A stretch of 22,995 bases of DNA from assembly GCA_036796975.1 (NCBI GenBank), contig DAIRBY010000042.1:1-22995 (forward strand). The letters run 5' to 3'. Each line of letters begins with the position of its first letter. Within the stretch, counting starts at the first letter, position 1. This document shows, one piece after another, positions 13,303 through 20,785 of this stretch. The notes below the pieces were generated by a model. That model saw nothing but the letters and a program-made list of their open reading frames with translations. It did not search any database and was not told the origin of the DNA. The DNA comes from UBA8190 sp003453695 (GTDB taxonomy: Bacteria > Actinomycetota > Acidimicrobiia > Acidimicrobiales > UBA8190). Made by a program: the position numbers and the translations under genes.

Positions 13303-14684
13303 CCGTGGCCGACGACGCCGCCCAGCTGTACGAGGCCCTGCGGGCCCGCGACTCGAGGCTGTGGCCGGAAGGAAGCGTCTCGGCGCAGCGGCTGGGCTGG
13401 CTGGACGTGCCCCGGCGCATGGAGAAGGAGGCCGGGGACCTCGCCGCCTGGGCCTCGACCGTCGAGCAGTCGACCGTGATCCTCCTGGGGATGGGCGGGT
13501 CCTCACTGGGCCCCGCCGTCCTCGAGGCCGTGCGCGGTGCCGGAGGCGGCGGGCCCGACGGGAGGCGCCTCGTGGTGTGCGACACGACCCATCCCGTCAC
13601 GGTCGGGGCATTGGACTTCTCCGACGCCTTCGTCCTCGTGTCGTCCAAGTCGGGCACGACGCTCGAGCCCAACGTGTTGCTCGCCCACGCCTGGGCGCAG
13701 CTGCCCGACCCCTCGCGCTACGCCGCGATCACCGATCCGGGCACCCCGCTCGCCAAGCTGGCTGCCGAACGCGGCTTCGCCCGCTGCTTCGAGAACCCGT
13801 CCGACATCGGCGGCCGCTACTCGGTCATGTCGTACTTCGGCATGGTGCCCGCCGCCCTGATGGGCTACGACGTGGCCGGCCTGTGCCGGCGCGCCCTCGG
13901 GGCTGAGCCGGTCGAGGCGGTGGCGCTCGGGATGACCATGGGCGAGGAAGCCCGCGCCGGCAGGGACAAGGTCACGATCGTGGTCCCCGACGCCTTCGCC
14001 GCCTTCGGGCTGTGGGTGGAGCAGCTCATCGCCGAGTCCACGGGCAAGCAGGGGACGGGATGCGTGCCCGTGCCCACCACCGTTCCCGAGGAGGGCCCCG
14101 ACCGGCACGTGGTCAACGTCCACCCGGGCGAGCCCGGCGACGTCGCCGAGCAGTTCTACCGCTGGGAGCTGGCCGTGGCCATCTGCGGGCACGTGCTCGG
14201 CATCGACCCCTTCGACGAGCCCAACGTGGCGGAGTCGAAGAAGAACACCAACGACATGCTCGCCGCGCTGCCGCTGCCGGAGGTGGACAGCGCCGCGCCC
14301 GACTCGGTCATGGAATGGCTCGAGCAGACGGTCCGGCCCGGAGACTACGTCTCGCTGCAGGCATACGTCCCCTTCGGGCGCGACACCCAGCTCGAGGAGC
14401 TCCGGCGCGCCGTGCGGGACGGGCTCGGCGGCACGGCGGTCACGGTCGGCTACGGGCCGCGCTTTCTGCATTCGACGGGACAGCTCCACAAGGGCGGGCC
14501 CGACACGGTGGTGGCGGTGCAGATCGTGTCGCGCACCCCGGGACCGGCTCTGTCCATCCCGGGCCGTCCCTACGACTTCGGCACCCTCATCGCCGCCCAA
14601 GCCGCCGGTGACCATCGCAGCCTGGTCGACCACCACAGGCGGGTGTTGCGGGTGGCGGTGGACGAGCTGTCCGAGATCTCCTGA
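13299..14684 (+). CDS. pgi: Glucose-6-phosphate isomerase, short form related to the Pgi half of Tal-Pgi fusions
   Basis: Pgi interconverts glucose-6-P and fructose-6-P. The 461-residue protein has two SIS-fold halves with LGMGGSSLGP, the phosphate-binding SSKSGTTLEPN, NPSDIGGRYSVMSYFG, EQLIAESTGKQGTG and RFLHSTGQLHKGGP. It is about 80-90 residues shorter than the classical enzyme. These motifs are the ones I know from the C-terminal half of bifunctional transaldolase/glucose-phosphate isomerases. Here the two activities are encoded by separate genes joined by a 4-bp GTGA overlap, so they are translationally coupled. The GTG at 13299 is the only start that fits the overlap; the frame is open far upstream inside tal but that is a shadow. 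gnd follows 27 bases later. Confidence 0.9.
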   Translation: MTVADDAAQLYEALRARDSRLWPEGSVSAQRLGWLDVPRRMEKEAGDLAAWASTVEQSTVILLGMGGSSLGPAVLEAVRGAGGGGPDGRRLVVCDTTHPVTVGALDFSDAFVLVSSKSGTTLEPNVLLAHAWAQLPDPSRYAAITDPGTPLAKLAAERGFARCFENPSDIGGRYSVMSYFGMVPAALMGYDVAGLCRRALGAEPVEAVALGMTMGEEARAGRDKVTIVVPDAFAAFGLWVEQLIAESTGKQGTGCVPVPTTVPEEGPDRHVVNVHPGEPGDVAEQFYRWELAVAICGHVLGIDPFDEPNVAESKKNTNDMLAALPLPEVDSAAPDSVMEWLEQTVRPGDYVSLQAYVPFGRDTQLEELRRAVRDGLGGTAVTVGYGPRFLHSTGQLHKGGPDTVVAVQIVSRTPGPALSIPGRPYDFGTLIAAQAAGDHRSLVDHHRRVLRVAVDELSEIS

Positions 14685-14711
14685 CGTGACACCGAGACAG
14701 GACGTGGCCAG

Positions 14712-15635
14712 ATGAAGATCGCCATGGTGGGGCTGGGAAAGATGGGGGCCAACATGACCACCCGGTTGCTCGAACACGGGCACCAGGTGGTGGCCTTCGA
14801 CCGCTCGCCGGACGCCCGCGCCGGCGCCGCCCAGATGGGCGCCCAGGCCGCCGACTCCCTGGAGGACGTGGTGGCCAAGCTGGAGCCTCCCCGGGTGGTG
14901 TGGGTCATGCTCCCCTCGGGCGACCCCACCAACAGCACCATCGCCACCTTGAAGGGACTGCTCGCCGACGGGGACGTGGTCGTCGACGGCGGCAATTCCA
15001 ATTACAAGGAGGCCGCCCCCATGGCGGCGACGCTCGCCGAAAGAGGCATCGGCTTCGTCGACGCCGGGACCTCGGGTGGGATCTGGGGGCTGAGCGAGGG
15101 GTACTGCCTGATGGTGGGCGGCGCTCCCGAGGCCGTGAAGGTGTGCGAACCGGCCTTCGTGGCCCTCGCCCCCGAGGGCGGGTACGCCCACGTGGGGCCG
15201 GTAGGCGCCGGCCACTTCGTCAAGATGGTGCACAACGGCATCGAGTACGGGCTCATGGAGGCCTACGCCGAAGGTTTCGAGATCATGAGCAAGGCGGACG
15301 AGTTCTCGCTCGACCTCCACCAGATCGCCTCCATCTGGCGCTACGGATCGGTGGTGCGGTCGTGGTTGCTGGAGCTGACCGAAAAGGCGCTCGCCCCGGG
15401 GGCGGGCTTCGACCGCCTGGAGCCCTACGTGGTGGACTCGGGAGAAGGCCGCTGGACCGCCGTCGAGGCCATCGACCGGGCCGTGCCCGCCCCCGTGATC
15501 GCCACTTCGCTCTTCCAGCGCTTCGGATCGCGCGACGAGGATTCGTTTGCGCTGCGCCTGCTGGCGGCGCTGCGCAACCAGTTCGGCGGGCACGCCGTGC
15601 GCACCGAGGTGATCGGGGGCGAGCCGGGGTCATGA
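14712..15635 (+). CDS. gnd: 6-Phosphogluconate dehydrogenase (decarboxylating), short type
   Basis: The enzyme oxidatively decarboxylates 6-phosphogluconate to ribulose-5-P. The 307-residue protein is the short (about 300 aa) family rather than the ~470-residue E. coli type. Visible motifs are the Rossmann GLGKMGANM (7-15), VVDGGNSNYKEA, FVDAGTSGGIWGLSEGYCLMVGG and the catalytic GAGHFVKMVHNGIEYGLMEAYAEGF with its Lys and His. Asp30 (AFDRS) lies at the end of the second beta strand, where NADP enzymes usually carry Asn-Arg, so NAD may be the preferred cofactor; the neighbouring Arg31 keeps this open. A weak CAGGAC precedes the ATG. The stop overlaps the zwf start (ATGA). Confidence 0.94.
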   Translation: MKIAMVGLGKMGANMTTRLLEHGHQVVAFDRSPDARAGAAQMGAQAADSLEDVVAKLEPPRVVWVMLPSGDPTNSTIATLKGLLADGDVVVDGGNSNYKEAAPMAATLAERGIGFVDAGTSGGIWGLSEGYCLMVGGAPEAVKVCEPAFVALAPEGGYAHVGPVGAGHFVKMVHNGIEYGLMEAYAEGFEIMSKADEFSLDLHQIASIWRYGSVVRSWLLELTEKALAPGAGFDRLEPYVVDSGEGRWTAVEAIDRAVPAPVIATSLFQRFGSRDEDSFALRLLAALRNQFGGHAVRTEVIGGEPGS

Positions 15636-17152
15636 CGATCACCGCCCCGGCTCGCGACCAGGAGCACGAGCTCGACCGCGTGGAGAGACCGCCGGCGCTG
15701 GCCCTGGTGGTCTTCGGGGCCTCGGGCGATCTCACGGCGCGCAAGCTTCTGCCCGCCCTGGCCGCCCTGAGCGAGCACGGGGCGCTCCCCGCCGGCTTCT
15801 CGGTCGTGGGGGTGGCCCGCACCGACTGGAGCGACGATGAATTCCGCCAGGTGGCCGTGCAGGCGGCGGGCGACCACAGTCCGGCCTGGCAGAAGGTCGT
15901 GGACAACTTCCGCTACGTGTCTGGCGAGTACGGGCATCCCTCCACCTTCGCCAAGCTCAGCGACGTCCTGGGGGAGCTCGACCGCACCGTGGGCACCGCC
16001 GGCAACCGCGTGTACTACCTGGCGACGGTGCCCGACCTCTTCGCCGTGGTGGCGGAGGGACTGGCCGACCACGGCTGCAACTCCCCGGGGCAAGGCGGCC
16101 ACTTCGCCCGCCTCGTCGTCGAGAAGCCCTACGGACACGACCTGCGCAGCGCCAAGGAGCTCGACACGCACCTGCACGGCGCCTTCGAGGAGTCCCAGAT
16201 CTACCGGATCGACCACTACATGGGGAAGGAGACCGTCCAGAACGTCCTGGCACTGCGGTTCGCCAACTCCATCTTCGAGCCGGTGTGGAACCGTCGCTAC
16301 GTCGACAACGTGCAGATCACCGTGGCCGAGGACCTGGGGGTGGAGCACCGGGGCGGCTTCTACGAGCACGCCGGAGCACTGCGCGACATCGTCCAGAACC
16401 ACGTCATGCAGGTCCTGGCCCTCACCCTCATGGAGCCTCCTGTCGTGGCGGACGCCCAGGGGATCCGCGACGAGAAGGTGAAGCTGCTGCGGGCGGTCAT
16501 GATCCCCGACGTCGACGCCGTGCCGTCCATCGCCGTGCGGGGTCAGTACTCCGCCGGGAACATCGGCGGCCAGGCCGTCGTCGGCTACCGCCAGGAGGAC
16601 GCCGTCGACCCCCGCAGCACCACCGAGACCTATGTGGCCATGAAGCTGGCCGTCGAGAACTGGCGGTGGGCAGGCGTGCCTGTCTACGTCCGCACCGGCA
16701 AGCGGCTGCCCAAGCGGGCCACCGACGTGACGCTCGAGTTCCACCGGGTCCCCCATCTGGCCTTCGGGGCCCGCCAGGCCCGCGAGCTGCGGCCCAATTC
16801 GATCGTCATGCGCATCCAGCCCGACGAGGGAGTGTGCCTGAGCTTCGGCGCCAAGGTGCCGGGCGAGGAATTCCGGCTGCGCTCGGTGGGGATGAACTTC
16901 TCCTACAGCCAGTCCTTCGGAGGGGTGACGGCGGACGCCTATGAGCGGCTGCTGCACGACGTCATGATCGGGGACCCCACGCTGTTCATCCGGACCGACG
17001 AAGTGGAGCGGGCGTGGATGATCGTCGATCCGCTGCTCAAGTCGTGGTCCGAGGAGGAGAGCCCCCTGTCGTTCTATCCCGGCGGCAGCTGGGGACCGCA
17101 CGAGGCCGACCTGCTGCTGGCGCGCGACCTGCGCCAGTGGCGCGACCCGTGA
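15632..17152 (+). CDS. zwf: Glucose-6-phosphate dehydrogenase
   Basis: Zwf catalyses the first step of the oxidative pentose phosphate pathway, oxidising glucose-6-P to 6-phosphogluconolactone. The 506-residue protein has the coenzyme motif FGASGDLTARKLLPAL (28-43) and VEKPYGHDL. The substrate-binding RIDHYMGKETVQN (from residue 192) and the LRDIVQNHVMQ segment with the catalytic His follow, then VRTGKRLPKR in the C-terminal domain and the usual ending around SWGP. The start ATG overlaps the gnd stop (ATGA) and the stop overlaps the pgl GTG, so it is coupled on both sides. No opcA-like subunit gene, common beside zwf in other actinobacteria, is in the window. Confidence 0.96.
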   Translation: MTITAPARDQEHELDRVERPPALALVVFGASGDLTARKLLPALAALSEHGALPAGFSVVGVARTDWSDDEFRQVAVQAAGDHSPAWQKVVDNFRYVSGEYGHPSTFAKLSDVLGELDRTVGTAGNRVYYLATVPDLFAVVAEGLADHGCNSPGQGGHFARLVVEKPYGHDLRSAKELDTHLHGAFEESQIYRIDHYMGKETVQNVLALRFANSIFEPVWNRRYVDNVQITVAEDLGVEHRGGFYEHAGALRDIVQNHVMQVLALTLMEPPVVADAQGIRDEKVKLLRAVMIPDVDAVPSIAVRGQYSAGNIGGQAVVGYRQEDAVDPRSTTETYVAMKLAVENWRWAGVPVYVRTGKRLPKRATDVTLEFHRVPHLAFGARQARELRPNSIVMRIQPDEGVCLSFGAKVPGEEFRLRSVGMNFSYSQSFGGVTADAYERLLHDVMIGDPTLFIRTDEVERAWMIVDPLLKSWSEEESPLSFYPGGSWGPHEADLLLARDLRQWRDP

Positions 17153-17829
17153 GGCCGCCGTTCGGCGAGCTCGAGGTGACCGAGGACGTCCCCGCCGCCT
17201 TCTCGGCGCACGTCCGGCGCGCTTTTTCCGGCCGGCTCGGGGACCGCTTCACGCTGGTGCTGTCGGGCGGTCCGACGGCGGCGCGCTGCTACGAGCGGCT
17301 GGCGTCGGACTCCGGCGCCCTCGAGTGGCCGCTCGTCGACGTGTTCATGGGAGACGAGCGCTGTGTGGGGCCAGACGATCCCGACGCCAACCAGCGCATG
17401 GTCCGCCACACCCTCCTCGAGCAGGTGGGGCCGGCGGGTTCGTTCCATCCCATGTCCTGCGCCGACGGTCCCGAGGCCTACGAGCGCCTCCTTCGTTCCC
17501 GTCCGCCACCCGACCTCGTGCACCTGGGCCTCGGGCCCGACGGTCACACGGCGTCGCTGTTCTCGGGCTCGCCCGCCCTGGAGGAACCGACCGCCCGGCT
17601 CGTGGCCGAGAGCGAGGATCCGGCGGGGCGCAATCCCCATCGGCGCATGACGCTCACCCTGGCCGGCATCGACCGCGCCCGCCTGGCCGTGTTCACCGTG
17701 GTGTCGGCCGAGAAACACGACGCCTTCGCCCGGCTGTGCGCCGGCGAGGACATCCCCGCCGCCCGGGTGCGGCCGGCCCAGGTGGTGTGGTTGGTGGACC
17801 CCGGTGCGGCGGGACCGGCCGAGGGCTGA
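17149..17829 (+). CDS. pgl: 6-Phosphogluconolactonase
   Basis: Pgl hydrolyses 6-phosphogluconolactone made by Zwf, completing the supply of 6-phosphogluconate for Gnd. The 226-residue protein is of the DevB/NagB-like family. Motifs are TLVLSGGPTAARCYERL, VDVFMGDERCVGPDDPDANQ and the active-site LVHLGLGPDGHTASLFSGS, followed by a RRMTLTLAGIDRAR segment. The GTG at 17149 overlaps the zwf stop (GTGA). The frame is open upstream within zwf, but homology starts after this codon. It is the last metabolic gene of the operon; the diguanylate cyclase gene follows after 44 bases. Confidence 0.94.
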   Translation: MRPPFGELEVTEDVPAAFSAHVRRAFSGRLGDRFTLVLSGGPTAARCYERLASDSGALEWPLVDVFMGDERCVGPDDPDANQRMVRHTLLEQVGPAGSFHPMSCADGPEAYERLLRSRPPPDLVHLGLGPDGHTASLFSGSPALEEPTARLVAESEDPAGRNPHRRMTLTLAGIDRARLAVFTVVSAEKHDAFARLCAGEDIPAARVRPAQVVWLVDPGAAGPAEG

Positions 17830-17873
17830 CGAAGACCGGTACAGAAGTGCGTCATGCTGTGCACGGGGGCAGC

Positions 17874-19388
17874 ATGACCTTCGACGCCGACCACACAGAC
17901 GACGGCCGCCCGCCGACGCCGCGACGGGCCCACGCGGGCGGCTCGATGCAGTTCCGGACCGCCCCGACCGGGCCGTCGGTCAACCGTGCCCTGCGGGCCG
18001 TGACCTACGCCTATCTGGTCCTGCCCCTTTTCGCCTTGGCCGCCGGCCTGGACCGTCCCCGGGTGCGGTCGTGGGCCGCGCTGTGGACAGCGGCCGTCCT
18101 GGGACTGCTGCTCGTCGTGAGCATCGCCAGGGCGCACCGCCAGCTGCGCCGGGCCCGGTTCTCCAGCTTCGTGCCCAGCCGGGCCTTCGCGCTGGTAGGC
18201 GTGGCCGTCGCCACCTTCTGCACCGCCGGCGTGGCGCTGGGGCTGCACGGCGGCACCTTCCTCCTCCTGCCCGTCATCGCCTTCGTGGTGATCGCCCTCT
18301 TCGGCAACCGGGCCATGATCTGGCGGGGCTGGCTCGTCCTCGTGGCGGCGCTGGGCGTGGAGACCGCGGTGCAGTTGCCCGCCTACGACGCCTTGTGGGC
18401 CACGCTGCTCTTCGCCGCCACCGGCGCCGTGCTCGCCACCATGGTCGACGAGGTGGTGCGGGGTTCGGTGCGGGCCCTGGAGCGCAACCGCCAGCTGGCC
18501 GACCTCGCCACCGAGACGAGCACCCTCGGCGACTGGCCGCGCGACCTCGTGCCGCTGGCGGGACGCCTGGCCGCCGTCATGGACGTGGGGCGCTTCGCCG
18601 TGTTCACGCAGCTCTCCCCACGCCAGGCGCTCCGTCGCGAAGTCGGGTGGCCCGACGGTGACTGGCCGGCCTGGGAAGAGCTGGGCACGCTGGCACAGGA
18701 GAGCCTGGAACGCCTGACCCCGGTGGTGTCGCCCGCCTTGGTCGCCACCCCGGCCCGGGCCGGGGCCGCCCACGTGGTGGTGGTCACCCCGGCCACCTCG
18801 CGACTGGGCGTGCCCATCGACCTTCCCGTGCAGTCGTCTGTCGCCGCCTTGCTGGCCGCCGTGCTCAACCGCACCCGCCTCATCTCGGGCCTGTTGGAAG
18901 CGGCCAACACCGACGAGCTCACCGGCCTCGCCAACCGGCGGCGCCTCTTCGACGTGCTGCAGCACGAGATGGCCCGGGCGCGGCGCAGCGGGCAGCCGCT
19001 GACCGTGGCCATGATGGACCTCGACTACTTCAAGCGCTACAACGACACCTTCGGCCACAGCGCCGGTGACGAGCTGTTGCAGCGCTTCGCCATACGCACG
19101 GGCAGCCGGGTGCGGGCCCAGGACCTGCTGTCACGTTACGGCGGTGAGGAGTTCTGCCTCGTCTTGCCCGAGACCGACCTGGACGGTGCCATGGCCCTCG
19201 TGGACGGGCTGCGCGCCAAGGGTGCCGGACAGGACCGCCTGGGACGGCGGGTCACCTTCTCGGCCGGCCTGGCCACCTGGGACGGCGCCGAGTCCGCCGA
19301 GGAACTCGTTTTCCGCGCCGACGCCAGCTTGTACCGGGCCAAGGCGGCGGGCCGCGACCGGGTCGCCGCCGCCCCCACCGCCAGCTGA
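17874..19388 (+). CDS. Membrane-bound diguanylate cyclase (GGDEF domain)
   Basis: The enzyme makes the second messenger cyclic di-GMP from two GTP. The 504-residue protein begins with a polar, disordered ~38 residues. About six predicted membrane segments follow (roughly residues 41-190), then a cytoplasmic linker region that may be GAF-like. The GGDEF domain starts at DELTGLANRRRLF (from residue 347). The active-site motif is GGEEF (423-427), a functional variant. RAQD five residues before it matches the RxxD inhibitory site, so product inhibition is likely. No EAL domain is present. The ATG at 17874 has a GGGGG Shine-Dalgarno-like run. It lies 44 bases after pgl on the same strand and may be co-transcribed with the sugar-phosphate operon. 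The signal sensed by the membrane part is unknown. Confidence 0.93.
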   Translation: MTFDADHTDDGRPPTPRRAHAGGSMQFRTAPTGPSVNRALRAVTYAYLVLPLFALAAGLDRPRVRSWAALWTAAVLGLLLVVSIARAHRQLRRARFSSFVPSRAFALVGVAVATFCTAGVALGLHGGTFLLLPVIAFVVIALFGNRAMIWRGWLVLVAALGVETAVQLPAYDALWATLLFAATGAVLATMVDEVVRGSVRALERNRQLADLATETSTLGDWPRDLVPLAGRLAAVMDVGRFAVFTQLSPRQALRREVGWPDGDWPAWEELGTLAQESLERLTPVVSPALVATPARAGAAHVVVVTPATSRLGVPIDLPVQSSVAALLAAVLNRTRLISGLLEAANTDELTGLANRRRLFDVLQHEMARARRSGQPLTVAMMDLDYFKRYNDTFGHSAGDELLQRFAIRTGSRVRAQDLLSRYGGEEFCLVLPETDLDGAMALVDGLRAKGAGQDRLGRRVTFSAGLATWDGAESAEELVFRADASLYRAKAAGRDRVAAAPTAS

Positions 19389-19456
19389 GCGCCGGGTCGG
19401 CCCCGGGCAGCAGGAGTTCGCAACCGGCCGGATACAGTGACCGTCTTGTCGCAGCT

Positions 19457-20611
19457 GTGCCGCCAGCGCCGGTGACCGCTCCCGAAGAGCAACCCGTCCC
19501 CCCTCTCGTCGCCGACGACGCCGGCGTGGAGACCGTCACCCCCGACACCGTCGTCGACGCCAGGGACGCCGTCCAGGTCGAGCAGTTCCTCGACGCCCTC
19601 GGGGTGGTCGAACGCCGAGACCTGTACCGGGCCATCCTGGGCACGGTCGTGCACCTGGCCGAAGAGCGCACCGATGCGCTCGACTTGAAGCTGGCGTCGG
19701 CGGCGCTGGCCGAGATGGCCGAGGCCTTTCGCGTCTTCCGTCCCTACCGCCACGGCATGAAGGTGACGTTCTTCGGCTCGGCCCGCACCCTTCCCGACGA
19801 CCCGCTCTACCTCCAAGCTCGTCGCCTCGCCGAGCGCATGGCGGCGGCGGGATGGATGGTGGTGACGGGAGCCGGCCCCGGGATCATGGAAGCGGCCATG
19901 GAGGGGGCGGGGCGGGAGCGCTCTCTGGGCGTCAACATCCGCCTCCCTTTCGAACAGGGCGCCAATCCCTTCATCGCCCAGGACCCGAAGCTCGTCGAGA
20001 TGCGCTACTTCTTCACCCGCAAGCTCATGCTCATCAAGGAGTCGGACGCCTACGCAGTGCTGCCCGGTGGGTTCGGCACCCTGGACGAGGCCTTCGAGCT
20101 GCTCACCCTGCTGCAGACCGGCAAGGCCCAGCCCGCCCCCCTGGTGCTGCTCGACGTGCCGGGCGGCACCTACTGGCGGGGCTGGCAGCAATTCGTGGCC
20201 GACGAGGTCACTTCGCGGGGGCTCGTGTCGGGAGAGGACCACGCCCTGTACCGGGTGACCGCAGACGTCGAAGAGGCGGCACAGGAGTTCCTCGGCTACT
20301 ACCGCAACTACCACTCCTGCCGCTGGGTGGGGGACCTGCTCGTGATGCGCCTCCACGTCCCGCCCACCCGCACCCAGCTGGCCGAGCTCAACCGCCGCTT
20401 CCACGACATCGTGGTAAGCGGGGCCATCCGGCCCACCAAGCCCCTTTCACCGGAACGAGCCGGGCACGACCACCTCGATCTCGCTCGCCTGGCACTGCGC
20501 TTCGACCGTCTCCACTACGGCCGGCTGCGTCAGCTCATCGACACCCTCAACGATCTGGTCCCGGCGACAGCAGGCCGGCTGCCTTCTCCACCGCCCGACG
20601 CGCCCGGGTGA
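19457..20611 (+). CDS. LOG-family Rossmann-fold protein with long terminal extensions
   Basis: A 384-residue protein whose core (about residues 100-280) is the LOG/lysine-decarboxylase-like fold. It starts with MKVTFFGSAR, continues with VTGAGPGIMEAAMEGA and MRYFFTRKLML, and has the catalytic PGGFGTLDEAFE (from residue 203), matching the PGGxGTxxE motif. LOG proteins hydrolyse nucleoside 5'-monophosphates, releasing ribose-5-P; in plants and some bacteria this activates cytokinins. The substrate here is not known. The extra ~95 N-terminal and ~110 C-terminal residues exceed the usual ~190-residue LOG and suggest a distinct subfamily. A TACAGT (19433-19438) may be its -10 box. I chose the GTG at 19457 as the first in-frame start. 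Its end overlaps a small minus-strand ORF by 65 bases. Confidence 0.88.
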   Translation: MPPAPVTAPEEQPVPPLVADDAGVETVTPDTVVDARDAVQVEQFLDALGVVERRDLYRAILGTVVHLAEERTDALDLKLASAALAEMAEAFRVFRPYRHGMKVTFFGSARTLPDDPLYLQARRLAERMAAAGWMVVTGAGPGIMEAAMEGAGRERSLGVNIRLPFEQGANPFIAQDPKLVEMRYFFTRKLMLIKESDAYAVLPGGFGTLDEAFELLTLLQTGKAQPAPLVLLDVPGGTYWRGWQQFVADEVTSRGLVSGEDHALYRVTADVEEAAQEFLGYYRNYHSCRWVGDLLVMRLHVPPTRTQLAELNRRFHDIVVSGAIRPTKPLSPERAGHDHLDLARLALRFDRLHYGRLRQLIDTLNDLVPATAGRLPSPPPDAPG

Positions 20612-20756
20612 GCCGCCGCTCCTCGGCCAGGAGCTGCGGGTCCGGGGTGCCGCGCTCCCCCACCTGCTCGGACGCCTGACGGAGCCGGTCGAGGGCCATG
20701 TCGGCCAGCTCCTCGGCGATGGCGGACAGCCGCTCGGCCAGCTCCTCGGTGCCCAC
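20547..20756 (-). CDS. Small helical (coiled-coil-like) protein of unknown function
   Basis: A 69-residue acidic/basic helical protein beginning MGTEELAERLSAIAEELADM. The regular heptad-like pattern of Leu and Ala (EELADMALDRLRQA, RRLTRARRAVEKAAGLL) suggests one or two amphipathic helices. It starts 29 bases after the stop of the acyl-CoA ligase gene on the same strand and may be co-transcribed with it. Its last 65 bases overlap the end of the convergent LOG-family gene. The GTG start has no clear Shine-Dalgarno sequence. I do not recognise a named family. The protein-like composition is the main support, and part of the frame could be a shadow. Confidence 0.5.
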   Translation of the reverse strand: MGTEELAERLSAIAEELADMALDRLRQASEQVGERGTPDPQLLAEERRLTRARRAVEKAAGLLSPGPDR

Positions 20757-20785
20757 GGGGCGCCCGTGCCTCGGAGGCGACGGTG

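Noticed and set aside
13503..15593. 696-codon minus-strand open frame opposite pgi and gnd
   Set aside because: Same antisense artefact; the plus-strand enzymes carry all motifs.
19392..19406. Short stem (CCGGG-TCGGC-CCCGG) after the diguanylate cyclase gene as a terminator
   Set aside because: Only 5 bp with no T-run; stems of this size are expected by chance in such GC-rich DNA.
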